Source: Chamaea fasciata (lineage: Eukaryota > Chordata > Aves > Passeriformes > Sylviidae). Taken from it: a stretch of 64,000 nucleotides of DNA. Location: positions 41,745,656 through 41,809,655 of the forward strand of contig JARCOQ010000007.1 in assembly GCA_029207755.1 (NCBI GenBank), in the 5' to 3' direction. The position numbers were made by a program, and so were the translations under genes. Below the pieces are notes generated by a model. The model worked only from the letters and a program-made list of their open reading frames with translations, did not search any database and had not been told where the DNA came from. Shown here piece by piece: positions 48,079-59,798 of this stretch (positions are counted from its first letter, which is position 1; each line of letters starts with the position of its first letter).

Positions 48079-51000
48079 CTAGTAAGGATTTTCAAACTTG
48101 TCACTTCTCTGGCATGGCACACTAGGAGTATTCATACAATCATGTAAGGGTCTTCTGATGAGGGCTTTATGAGGGTAACCTGGAAAAGGAATTTCTGGCT
48201 TTGCTACTACAAGAAATTTAGGGAAAAAAGCCCACAAAGAAAACCAAAGGAAAAAACACAGCTCAAGTACAGGGTTGTTTAACTTCCTTCCTCCACCTTA
48301 TATGCTACATAATATAGTTATTTAAGTTGTAACTTCTATTTTAAAAAGGAAAACTCTAAGTGGCCCTGGTTATCTTCCTTTCCAGGGGATTTTGTCCTAG
48401 GACTCTCATTTCTTCATGTGTAGGAAAGGGGTGGTACTTTATCCCAGTTTGCTTCTGTTTGTAATCTCTTTCCGCTTCTTGAATTTATTCTTGTTCTCTC
48501 ATGAAGCTGACAGATACATTTCTGTTGTGCTTATTTTCTCAAAATGATATAACTTACAGTCATGACTTCAGGCTATTATGTTCCTTATACTTAAAAGTAA
48601 TAGTTGCATTTTATTCACTGTGTTTCAAAGGCATTTAGGAAGAGCTCTTCAGTGTCCCATAATGCTTCACTTAATTAATTAATTGCTTGCAGGCAATCCT
48701 TTGAATTAATCAAACCAGCCCCAAACTAGCAGTTACATTAAGAACGGTCTCTTTCTGATAGTCTCAACTGTTATTAACACACTGTTCTTTGCTTGTTTCT
48801 CTGTTTTGAAGGGTATAAGGGTTTTTCAGAACCTCTCAATTTCCTCACATTGTATTCAGAAGGCCCAAAAATGATTCCCATCCATTGTGTGGAATAAGTG
48901 TTGTAGAAACAGAGACTAACATGTCAAACCCCCTATTTCCTACCAGTGGTGGTGGTAAATGTGTTGGAGAGGGTTTTTTTGTATGTGGGTTGTTTTTTGT
49001 TTTTAATTATACCGATTTAGCTTAAACCAGCTCCTTTTCCTTCAAAAAAGATAAAATTGGTACCAGGTAGTGTTGGTACCATGGAGAGCGGTGTTATGTC
49101 TGATTATGAAGCTTGGGATGCATTCAATACTCCTACGGACTGCATACTTGCTCAGTGTGTAGTTGAACGTGTTATTTTTTATCAAGGATGTCTCATGAGA
49201 ATTCCTGGGATAGGGAGGCTGACCGGTAAATGAGATTTGCAGGATGAAGTGCTGAAGAGCTCTCAAAGAGTGAACGTGAGAGTTGCATGGATAGTTGTGT
49301 AAAGCCCAGAGATTTGTATTGCTCAGGCTCTTCAATCCTATTGACTTTTGAGGCAGTGCACGTAATGAAGCACCTGCTGTGATGGACTCCTGGGTCCAAA
49401 GATGTGAACATGAAGCAACTTCCTTTGTGCAACACTTTTTTTCCTTTTTTTCTTCATCACTACTGTCTCTCTTTGAGATGTCTCTTTCTGCCAGTAATTT
49501 TCTTTGGGAAAGGAGACAGTTGCCTTCAAGTCCTGAAAGGAATGCTGTCATGTGAGTGTCAAAAATCCTCACATTTAGCTTTCATTATAGTATGGCTGTC
49601 CTTTTGGGTTTGGAACTCCATGGGGCATGTTCTTTTGCAGTTTGCAGAGGTGATAATTCCTTTTTCTACTTTTCTTGAGCATTTTAGCATCTCCAGTACA
49701 ATACTGTAGTCCATTCTGGACGCAGTTCTGTACCATGTAGATGATAAGATGCAAGACCTAGAAAAGCTGATGTTAAACAGGTGTTGGGAAAGATTGATAT
49801 TAAAGAGAAGACCAGATGAGCTTTGCACAAAATCTTAAATAGCCCCTACTTAGCATTTCAAAATGCAAGGTACAAAGGAACTAGTCCCTCAGCTTCATGG
49901 CATTCCCAAGGTGTTTGCCTGGCTTGAAAGCTTTGGGTGCTGAAGAGTCTTCAGAATTAAAATCAGCTTATTTGTTACATTTCAAACACCATTCTATTGT
50001 GACTCCTCTTAAATAATATGGTATCAGTCCAACACTTAATTTCAGTGTTGATATTGTTGGTTTTATGTTAATTTTGCAGTGGTCCCACAGCATGACTTCT
50101 TATTTATTTTTGTCTCCTACATTGGAATCCATTCTTTGTTGTTATTATTCTACCTCTGCATATAATAACTCAGTACTCTAAAGGAAGCCTCTCAATGGTT
50201 TCTCAGTGAAGTAAATTAAGCAAGCATACTGCCTGTTCTTCGTAAGTTATCTGTGCCATGGTGAGTCCACTCACATTTTGAAGTTCTTTCAATGTGGTTT
50301 CTGTGTGACAAATTTAAAAATAGCAATAGTGGAATATTTAATAGTGGGAAAAAAATAATTGCCATTTTTTCCCTGCTTATTTTTAATGCATAGATCTTTG
50401 TGCCCAAGAAATTGGCGCATCTACATTTCTGTTAGAGAAGCCATAGAATCTGCAATGAACATCACTAACAGGACTGATGAGTTCTGGGCAGAGTTGCTTC
50501 ATGATTCTCTGCGGCATTGCCTGTAGTTGTTGTGTCATTTCATCATGTTTACAAGAGAGATATTGATCCAAATTAATCCTGAATGCAGCTTCACTGAAAT
50601 TGGAGCTTGATTCCAACTCCAGTATGGTATTTTTGCTTAGCCTGCTGTGGAGAGGCCTATTGTGTTTCAGGAGGGTTCAGTAAAATGACTTATGTTCTGC
50701 AGACCAGGGGCTGAAGATGGATTAATGACTGGGTAGTTTGTGGAAAAAGAACAGGAGTTCTAGGTGATTTAAATGTATTTTTCATCTAGCACTTTTGTGA
50801 AAAGGGTAAAAAGTTGCCACCCCAGCTAAAACTTCAGTTGCTTTACTTCTGTTGACTTTTCTCAAGTTTACCTAGGAAAACAAGTTGGTCTGTCTACAAT
50901 TTTCATATAAATATCCAAGTATTTAAATGCAAGTATTGTTAAATAGAGCCGTTAATACAGCCTTATAACTATGTTAGTCTTCTCAGTACAACCTTCTCTT

Positions 51001-51784
51001 TCATTCCTCATCCCAATAAAATACTCGTGCTTATGGTAATGCAGATTTCTGATTATTTCGTTGTTCTTTGGCTGCTCCTGTACATGTGAGAAGGTTACAG
51101 TGACTTGGCTGAACTTATATGTGTTATATGAGTACAAGGACAGTATTTCCATCTGAGAGCTGATTGAACACTGAGCTGGGCTTTGTGGACCTCCCTAGAA
51201 ATACCCAGGATGCTGCTTGCCATACTCTCCTTTGTTGTTTGACACTCTGAAATATTTTCTTTAGAAGGAAAGCTGGAGGTTACTGGCAAATGCTATTTTA
51301 AGAGTGAAGGCCTGCAGTTTGTTGTTCTTTCTCAGCTTTGTGCTTTAAAAAAGCAATTTTCTCCCTCTTTGTGTTTATTTTTTTTCCCTTCCTCTTCAAA
51401 TACCATGTTTGGACCACGTATCTAGCAAACTGTTATTTTTAGAAGTCTTTCAGCTGCTTTATTCCCTCGGGTTTTTTCAAATCATGTAGTCTTTTTTCCT
51501 GTCACCTATTCTATATCTCTTTTGGATCTCAAAGCCTATCTTTATTGTTTCTTACAGTGATTGTTCTTGCTGTGGGCATGTTCTCCTTTGTTCTAATTTA
51601 ATATGTCATTCTATAGCCCGTTCTATTTCAGCATATCATCTCATCTTTTATCTGTCCATCTGCTAACTTATTGTGTCTCTCTTGATTTCCAGCTTCTCAT
51701 TAGTCTTCCAGATTATCTGTACTTTTAAAAAAAATTATTTTAGTGTACAGGTCTTAGGTTACTGGGAGTTGTGTGCTAGCCAGG

Positions 51785-52515
51785 CCAAGTAGTTCTTCCA
51801 TGTGCATGGTGCTGTACCTGCGTTAGGGTAAACCCCAATATCAACACTGTTTGAGGATGAACAGATCGAGATTGAGGACTTGGAGGTGCTGGTGAGTGAG
51901 AGGCTGGACATGACCCAGCAATATGTACTCACAGCCCAGAAAGCCAAACTGGACTTAATCCAAAGCAGCGTGGCCAGCAGGGCCACTCTGTTTTGCTCTG
52001 TTGAGACCCCAGTTTTATTAGAGTTCTGTGTCCCATGGTTAGAGCCTCAGCACAGGAAGGACATGCAGTTGTTGGGAGCAAGTCCAGAGGAGCACCGTGA
52101 AGATGGTTAGAGGGCTGGAACACCTTTCTTGAGAGAAAGGGCTGAGAGAATTGGGTCTGTTCGCTCTAGAGAAGAGAAGGCTTAGGGGTGACCTAATTGT
52201 GGCCCTACAGTGCCTGAAGGAGCCTGGGGAAGGGGAGAGACATTTTACAAGCCACATACTAATAGGACAAGGGAGAATTGCTTAAAGCTGAGTAGATTTA
52301 GATTGGATATTAGGAAGAAATTCTTTACTGTGAGGGCGGTGAGACAGGTTGCCCATGAAAGCTGTGGATGCCTCATCCCTGGAAGTGTTCAAGACCAGGC
52401 TGGGAGGAGCTCTGAGCAACCTGGTCTTGTGGAAGGTGCCCCTGCCCATGCCAGGGAGGTTGGAACTAGGTGATTTTAAGGCTCCTTCCAACAAAACTAT
52501 TCTGTGATTCTGGGA
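51785..52515 (+). mobile_element. CR1 LINE 3' segment, plus strand
   Basis: This is the most readable CR1 copy in the window. Family phrases appear in order on the plus strand: a GAGGTGCTGGTGAGTGAG block; GGCTGGACATGACCCAGCAA; ACAGCCCAGAAAGCCAA; AGCGTGGCCAGCAGG; GAAGGACATGCAGTTGTTGG; AGTCCAGAGGAGCACCGTGA; GAGAAGAGAAGGCTTAGGGG; GATATTAGGAAGAAATTCTT; TACTGTGAGGGCGGTGAGAC; CCCTGGAAGTGTTCAAGACC; GGTTGGAACTAGGTGATTTT; and the terminal CTATTCTGTGATTCTG, which is the CR1 3' end made of short ATTCTGTG-type units. It covers the end of the reverse-transcriptase reading frame and the 3' untranslated region, with frame breaks. 5' truncation is typical. No target duplication is expected for CR1, and none is seen. 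Confidence 0.92.
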
Positions 52516-53280
52516 AACGAGGAATTTGAACAATTTAACTCAAAAGGGTTATCCTGAGCCATTCATTTGGGATGTTATGTGAAGTAGGTTTAATTAGGTC
52601 AGTCTGCAGAGCCTAATCCAAGTGAAGTTTTGACTATCACTAAAAAACTCACCAGCTTGTGATTTCCACCTTTATATCATCAAAAGACTATTCAACACCT
52701 TAAAGACAGATGCCAAAGTTCTCTCTCTTGACAACATTACTGTCAGATGCTATGGTGTGAGATCAAGTGCTACACGCAGGCAGCTTTGTGAGAAGTGGCA
52801 GAGCCTTGCAAGCAGAATCCTCCACAGCTTTCAGATGATTACCTGTGGAACTGGAGATAAGCAGCTGAGAGAACATGCCTTGCAGCTCCAGTAAAATTAT
52901 ACAGATTTGATTTCTTGTAAGGAACTCATCACATTTATACAACAGTTGTGTAAGTACCTTGCTGTTACTATTGGAGAAAAATCTAATCAAAGTAGAACAT
53001 AATGGTAATGTAAGAAATTGAATTTAGGAGACTGAATGTAAACACATAAAAATGATGAAAAGATGCTGGGAGCTGTCAAGGAGCATATCTTGAAACAGGG
53101 TTGACAGTCACAGTTCCAGAATCAACTGAAAATTCTGTGCTTTGGCTGTTCTGTGAGAAAGTCTTTGGTAATAGCACACAATACTGCTCTTCTGCTTGTT
53201 GGGATTAAAAGTGTGAAAAGGTTTTAAATAAAAGTGAACATGTGAGAATGAAAATACCTGAAACAAACACCACCCTTCTC

Positions 53281-53305
53281 CCCCCCCTCCCCCCCCCCCC
53301 CCCCC
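53281..53305. repeat. Poly-C tract (C7-T-C17)
   Basis: Seven C, one T, seventeen C. The opposite strand is a G-run able to form a G-quadruplex, and this strand an i-motif. It is prone to length variation and to sequencing error. Confidence 0.92.
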
Positions 53306-55377
53306 ACAAAAAAATAATTAAAGGATCTTTGGTTATCTTTCTCAGTGAAGGGAAGTGTTTCAGGCATTTTTAGATCTGGAAATCAGGAGCTTATTGACAT
53401 GATTATTCAAACCATAAATCAGTGAAAAATATTACAATTTCTTACTATTTATACTGTGTTTATTATAAATGTTGAAAGTGAATTGTCGTGAATTTTGGTC
53501 AAAGTAGACAGTTTCAGTCATTTCCTCTTTGCAAGTCTTCTGTGTGTGGTCACTCACGGAATCACTACTTGACTTGTCCAAATTGCAAGCATTTTTCTTT
53601 ATCAGTGATTTAATGAAATCCTTAAATACACTGATAAGTGTATTTAGTTAACATGAACTGTGGACAATAATGCTTGTTCATATGTGTCAGTCTTACCAGA
53701 GTTATTTGCTATGATTGAATGAAATTCTTAATTGTTATGCAAAGCATCTCAATTATATTGGTTTAGTATGCAAGTCTTAACAGAACTCTCCAGATTTTAC
53801 CCAAATCTTCAATTTGTGTTGGTGTAGTATGTAGAAGCAGCTTTCATTCCTGTGTCCTCACAAAATCAAAGGAGATAAGCAAAGGAGATTTGCATGAATC
53901 CTAGCAAGCTGGGGAGGATGCTTGAAGAAAAGCCATCTTCTTAATAGATAGAATGACTGTTACAATTATTTTCTTCAGGTTGTAGCTTCACAGTTCCTCC
54001 TGGATGCCCACGTAGTGCACGTAAATCACCTCTATATAGTCAAAATGTTGAAGCCTTTCTGTTTGCTCTGGGTCATTTCAACTGTAACTTACACCAGTAG
54101 GTCCTCCAGGTTGCAGAACTGCCTCTGAATTTCATAGTGGTACCCATCTCACTTTACTTTCAAAGTGTATCCCAAAGTGCAATCCTCAAACTTCTGCAAT
54201 TGTTAGATCCTGGCTCTTTAAGACAGTATCTCTTCCTTGAGGGCATTGTGGCAGTTGAAGACAGTGGAAGTGTCTGAGATTCTACTTCTGGGCTTGAGTG
54301 CAAGGGATCTGTGGACACAGGATCTTCTGGCAGTTGGGGTTTCATTTTTTTCTCCTTGTCATATGACTAATTTCTGAGTTCTTTTGACTAGCAGATTTAT
54401 CTTTCATAACTTACTCTGCATGCAGACTTTCTCTGGGTGAAGAAGAGAGGCATTGGGTGGGGTAGCAGAAGGCTTTTCATTTTCCAGATGATTTTCCAGT
54501 TGATCAGAAGTTCTAATACAAGTTTATACTGTACTTTTTTCTTTCCTTTTGAGTGTTTGAACTGCTTATGAATACAAGATGTTTGGGCTGTGTTCACTGC
54601 TGAGTAGACACTACTATTAATTTTTGTCAGGGAGATCTCCCATTATCTGTAGAGGCTAAGGCAAGGCTGGCTAATTGACTGCAGCTCTAGTAAGTGTCTG
54701 AGGAAGGCTTAATAAGAGGCACAGCAATCTAGGGAACATTAGATGTCTTGAGTACTATTTACCACCAGCTCACTTGTGTTATTTATAGAGTAGGCTGTGC
54801 TAGGAATTACTTTCATTTAAACTTTCTTGTGTTACCTAGGTATTTCACTCATTCCTGTCAAGAATGGTTTCCTGGACCACAAAGAAACTATAGATGGGAT
54901 TAATTTAGTTCCAGCAGTACATAAACTGAGGAAAAACTGGCTCTTGCAGATCTACATGGCCTCCCCAGAGTTGCATGTGTGCACTAAGCTTATGTTCACA
55001 CCATTGCAAGTAGTTGCTTTCCCAGTCAGGCTTTCTTAGCATGGTAAAACTTGTGATTCCTCAGGAATCTTGCAGGGAAAGAGTCACGTACATAGAAAGG
55101 AAAGTGACACAGAGTCAATGAGAGAAATCATGTTTGAAACAGATTTCTCCTTATTTTCCCCAACAACTGTCAGGGATTAGAGGAGAAGTCAAGAAAGAGA
55201 TAACTCAGATCATTCAACTCTGAAGAATGTGCTGGAACCTCCCAACATGTTAATGAGCTATTTCTTTGCCGTGATAGTTATAATGTTGCCTAAACATACC
55301 TTGAGGTTACCAGCAATTATCTGTGGAGAAAAATAACACTGATGGCACTTGAGAAATAAGCTACTTGTGCTTAGACT

Positions 55378-55414
55378 GATAAACAGCCATTTACTTTCGA
55401 TAAACACCCATTAC
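55378..55414. promoter_or_regulatory. Paired GATA/forkhead-like direct repeat
   Basis: GATAAACAGCCATTTAC (55378-55394) and GATAAACACCCATTAC (55399-55414) form a direct repeat with a 21-bp period, about two helical turns. Each unit joins a GATA core to a forkhead-type RTAAACA core. The repeat lies in an AT-rich segment (55210-55480) with further binding-site-like words such as CAATTATC and ATTATTTTGG. An enhancer role is an inference from motifs only. Confidence 0.3.
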
Positions 55415-56748
55415 AGAGAGGCATATTATTTTGGAAGATGTCTCTAAATATTGCTGTAATGTAGGAAAAAACCATGTTAATCTGTTATATCGAGAGGAAT
55501 ACGAGTATGAGGACTTCAGACTCTTCTACCTTTTAGTTCTGTAATGCTTCTGTAAGAAAAAGAGAAATACCTTTGATTTAGTCTGTGGCTATTTAAGCGT
55601 AAAGCTCTTTGAGGTAATTTTTTCCTGTATCTGTTATAAATCTGTTGTGACAAGATAGTGTAAGGTGTCAGCTGGAAATAACTCTGGGTGTTTGTTCAGT
55701 TTTGCAAGTTTGAATACATTTTGAATGTTCCCAAGGGCTCATGCAGTCTACTTGAAATGTTGAGGTTTTTCCCTCTAAGCCTTTAGAAATACATATTTTC
55801 CCTTTTATTATTTGATGCATTTAATTCTTTTGACAGGATAGGTGAGTGGAGAAAGTGGAAAGAAAATACTAAAATAACTTGAAATCACAAAGTAATTGAC
55901 AGGCTCTTGATAGTTGTTAACATAGACTATAATTTGTGATGGTTAATTCCTTAGCATTGGTATACTTAGGTGGTAGTTAGAAAGCAGTTTAAACTGTTCA
56001 AGTGGCTAACATCGAGCTGATTCATATTCTGTATAGGATTGGCTCAGTGTCATTCCACTTGAAAGTGTTAGTGAAAGCAAAGATTCTTATCCATATATTT
56101 TAAGGTATTCTTTTGTCCTAGTTACTGTCTGCATTTCTTTGCAAGAAATTCTTGACCTGTTTTTCTGTTGTAAGACTATCTATGGTTAAGTTTCACAGAT
56201 ATCTAAATTGTTCTAAATGCAGATGTTGTTCCCAAATATTTCTGATATTTTAAAGGTTCATAATGGAATTAAAGCCTCTCTGAGCATTGCCAATCTTTAG
56301 TCATTTGCTGAGGTGCTTGACTGCTTCAGTCTGGTCTCTGTCATTTCTGAGAGAGAGAGACTGCAAGGCAGGACTTTCCTGGCCCGTTGTGGCTCTGTTG
56401 CACACCCAGTGTGTTGCCCCATGAGCAGAAGGTATGCAAACACTAGAGAAGGAGCGGATAGATAAGAAATTTTCAGGATCAGCACATTGGGAAAATAAAA
56501 ATTTTTGCTTTGCACCTCCCCGCTATGCCTTCCCACACCTGTGCAAATGCTTCCTTTGCTTCAGAGTGGTGGCTAGCAGAAACCTTTGTATTAATGAAAG
56601 CCAGACCGCCAGCCTCATGATACAATTTCACCACAAAGGCCAGTGACAAAAGGTTGTGCTATTCCTATTCAGAAAATTAGTTTAGTTGTAGATCTTGCTC
56701 TCCTGAAACTGCATTTAAACTGAATATTTGATGCATGCATAGCAGGGG

Positions 56749-56767
56749 CTCTGGCCTAAAGCCAGAG
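56749..56767. repeat. 7-bp perfect hairpin
   Basis: CTCTGGC, 5-nt spacer CTAAA, GCCAGAG, inside the motif-rich segment at 56680-56960. Confidence 0.85.
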
Positions 56768-58189
56768 AAATGTTTGTGTAATATTAGTGGCAATTTTACA
56801 GCCGGCCAGAAAAAATTATCTTTCCTTGAATGCATGTAAATTCTGGGCCTAACAAAATACATACCTCCTATGCTAGCTGTGGTTATTTGCATAAATCATG
56901 TTATGTTAATAAGGGGGTTCACACGGTCGGGAAGGAAATTGAAAACTGCCACAAACAAAACCTTGGTAAGCAGATTCAGGCATTTCTCTGCACAGTTGTG
57001 CAGTCTAACTTTAAAACTTGTTCACAGTTTTTGTTCAGGGTGAGAGGGCTGCAGAAGGAATGTGTTTGCATGCTTTTTTTTTTTCTTTTTTCTTTTTCAG
57101 AGGTAAGCTGTCAGATCAGGTGCACTGGAGATACAGCCCATTTCCCTCTCCATGGGAGTATATGGAAAAGTGGAGGTGTCCAGGCTTCCTCCTGCTGAGA
57201 GGCCCTGGGGATTGCTCTATTCATGTCTAGTAACTGACTCAAGAGGGCTTGAACTGAATCAGTGCTGTGATGAGAGGCACCCAGAGAGGTGGAGGTGACT
57301 TAGAATGGTTGCCTGTTGAAAGCAGACTCAATTTCCTCCATGTTACTTTGCTGTGGTGTCAGTGATTGGGCTGTAGGAGCCATCTCTGCTCTGAACACAG
57401 ATGAGGGATGTAGGAAGCATTTTTGCCAAATCTCTCACTATGAAGATGAAAAGGATCAAAATCAATTTGATAAGGGCAGAGTCTCTCAACTGATAATTAT
57501 ATGCAAAATCTACATGTTTCCTAAGAGATCATTCTGTAAGGGATTATACTCTAAGCATCTGTACTATCTTAAGGGTGCAGTCCAAAAGAATAACTTTGAT
57601 GGAAAAGGCAGTTGCCATTGGTGCGTTCAGAATGTCATTGCTCATGGTACAGCAGAGCTGCTGGTCAGCTTGAGTTCACAGACCTGAGTTTATAGATACA
57701 GACTTGTGGTCATTTGTTTTCATGTCTGATGCTAAGAATAATTTTGTCTATGTTGGTCAGTACTTTAGATTAATAAATATTGATAAATAGGGACATTAGT
57801 CTATAGGCTTTACCTGAGGTTATTAATTTATATGCAGGGGTTTTTTTTCTGAATAGAGGCTTTTCTCACAAATGTTTTGTTTTTTTCCAGGAGTAGTATT
57901 GCTGAAAGCAGCTGCCAAGTACAACTAGATTAAGTGTTTTCATTTGAACAGTTTATTAGCTGAAATGTGCAGATTTATGTTGACTGCATATATTTGTCAG
58001 TTTAGTTTGAACTTGGCAAGTATTTATGAAAAAAGAAATAAGAAACATAAAAATATTATGACATTTAATATGAAAATATTTTGACTTTTAATTTTTAACA
58101 ATGTCTCAATGTTTAACTTATTCTAAAATTATTTCTTTTCCCAGTCAGTGAAACCAAAAATGTCTGGTTGTCAGTGAAATACAATGTTT

Positions 58190-58270
58190 TCATAGAAAAA
58201 CTTAGGTTGGAGGGTGGTCTCTGGAGGTCTGTGGTTCAAGTCCCTGCATAAAACAAGGCCAGCTTCTAAA
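58190..58270 (-). mobile_element. Short CR1 3'-end fragment, minus strand
   Basis: The plus strand reads TCATAGAAAAACTTAGGTTG, then GAGGGTGGTCTCTGGAGGTC, then TTCAAGTCCCTGCATAAAAC and AAGGCCAGCTTC. This is the reverse complement of a CR1 terminus (the usual 'facts' order: terminal repeat units, the GGTTGGAAGGGACCTCTGGAG-like block with substitutions, the CCAACCCC-like block, then a GCCAGCTTC block). About 80 bp remain; the rest was never inserted or has decayed. Confidence 0.75.
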
Positions 58271-58493
58271 AATATTTTTGTCACTTTGAGACCTCCTTCT
58301 GTGACTGCAGCCTTTCAAAGGTGATTGAAGGTGTTCTTTCACGGACAATGGCTGGCTCCCTCAGTATGTTTGGATGCAGCTTTTTTTCATCCCATGAATT
58401 TATATATGTGCAAAACTTTGGAGACCTGACCCCACCATTGAATATCACTGCAAAGAAGGCATAGTGTGAGTACTTCGGCCTTATTTGGCTGTG

Positions 58494-58497
<4 letters not shown>
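58271..58497. other. Unique stretch between CR1 fragment and poly-A
   Basis: Just over 200 bases with no recognised feature. It could be the body of whatever left the poly-A run that follows, but I see no familiar RNA. Confidence 0.4.

Positions 58498-58546
<49 letters not shown>
58498..58546. repeat. Poly-A run (49 nt)
   Basis: Forty-nine uninterrupted A, preceded by GTGAATT and followed by GCCGCCATGGAGAAC. Such a pure run usually marks a recent retrotransposition tail or a slippage expansion. No retrocopied RNA is recognised upstream, and I find no convincing flanking duplication. Confidence 0.9.
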
Positions 58547-58547
<1 letters not shown>

Positions 58548-59744
58548 CCGCCATGGAGAACATTTTTTGGGTTGCTTTCCCAGGGTAATTTTTGGTCCAG
58601 AAACCAGGGACATTTTCTGATTGGCATGAAATGATTTTCTCTTCCTTCTGCTAAAGTTGCCAATTTGTTCAATGAACCAAAAATGCATCCTGTTCTTTGT
58701 ATTTCCTCATGATCTGTGCTGTGGCAGCACCTCTGTGGTCCAGTTCTTGTTCTGCAAACATGTGTTTGCATACAGTGTAAATATTCACCTTAATATCATA
58801 ATCTGACATACATGGTATTTCTGGCAGTGAGCATTCTTCAGCAGGTAATCAGATGTGACTTACAAAAGAGAAAAGTCACAGAAAGGGTGCATTTTCACAT
58901 TGCATTTAGTTAAATGCTGAAGGGATACGTCTTTGTGTTGGGGAGAGAGCAGATGTTCTTTGCATCATTTTTGACTCTGTGGCTATTGCTTATATTTGAC
59001 TATAAATATAAAAGAGTAAATTTGCTGATCCAGATGGTTGTCCTAGATTGGTGTTCTGATAGAAATAGTCTTTTAATTGTTCTTTGCATGAAACCATGTG
59101 TCTGAATTTGACACCTCATTAAAAGTCAGCATTGGTATAAAACTAGAAGCTGTTTTGCTTTGTGGTGCTAGTGATGTTGGATGAGAAATTAGAAGTCCCT
59201 TAATTCCAACTTATCTCATTAGTACTTGACACTTTTTTTTATTCCATACCTGCTTGAAATTGCAACAGTGATGTTAAGAGATACTAAATGTGACCCAGTT
59301 GCTTGCAAGTTTGTACAAATGGCTTGGTTTATGGGCAAAACTTCAGCTACCAATTTGCCATCAAGCATGCTTTGCAGTAAACAAATGTTTAGCAACTTTT
59401 AAAACTGGACTTGGGACTGAATGAGAGGTGATTCCTATAAAATTGCCCTACCATTTATTGAGACTTTGAATTTATATACCAGTTAATCTAATTTTCCAGA
59501 CTGATATGCTTTATAGCTTCCTTTCAGCACCTCTGAAAACCAAGCTGCCATTGAATTCGTGCACATGCATTCGTTAAAACTGAACTGCTGACAGTTGGAG
59601 ATAGCATTAATTAGTTTTTGCAATGAAAAAGGGTCAGAACTAGTTTTCATCTCTTCCTTTAAAAAAAAGTAAATAAAAGAGGAAGCAAGAGGGGAACCTC
59701 TTCCAAGCAAATGGGGGTTCAGCCCAGAAGCAGGGTTGTTTAAC

Positions 59745-59798
59745 CCTTGAGTGATAAACCCAGACTAGTGACTGGGGATAATTGTTTGTCACTCAAGG
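59745..59798. repeat. 54-nt hairpin with 15-bp stem
   Basis: CCTTGAGTGATAAAC (59745-59759) pairs with GTTTGTCACTCAAGG (59784-59798) with one G-T wobble. Inside, CCCAG and CTGGG can pair further, leaving a small loop of about 8 nt. The overall form is that of a short pre-microRNA-like hairpin, although the stem is shorter than usual. It could equally be a small inverted duplication without function. It matches no microRNA I can recall. Confidence 0.7.

Larger units (their letters stand above)
41586..51784. other. Long unique non-coding stretch
   Basis: About 10 kb without a supportable gene. It holds a plausible polyadenylation site (43937-43980), a GT/TA microsatellite (44825-44849), a short A-rich run (48056-48078), a SOX-like palindrome in a motif-rich AT stretch (47225-47530) and a TTAATTAATTAATT-rich stretch near 48673. 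A minus-strand frame of 176 codons at 49042-49572 was considered and not accepted. Nothing else is recognised. Confidence 0.55.
52516..58189. other. Unique non-coding stretch with motif-rich segments
   Basis: No supportable gene. It contains the C-homopolymer (53281-53305), a minus-strand segment with broken coding-like frames (53985-54345), two motif-rich AT segments that look like conserved regulatory DNA (55210-55480 and 56680-56960) and an open frame of 123 codons at 57316-57687 that matches nothing I know. Confidence 0.5.

Noticed and set aside
49042..49572. Minus-strand open frame of 176 codons, the longest in the window
   Set aside because: Other frames of the same region are also open, the composition is irregular, a Lys/Glu run is just a read-through of a T/C-rich tract, and no domain or splice context supports it.
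49690..49830. Vague resemblance to CR1 wording (CTAGAAAAGCTGATG, GGGAAAGATTGAT)
   Set aside because: Too short and unordered compared with the real CR1 copies in this window.
57316..57687. Plus-strand open frame of 123 codons
   Set aside because: Begins with ATG and is fairly protein-like, but has no recognisable motif and no partner exons; within the range expected by chance in 64 kb.
58281..58771. Minus-strand frames containing poly-Phe runs
   Set aside because: The Phe runs are translations of the 49-nt A run read on the other strand; not genes.
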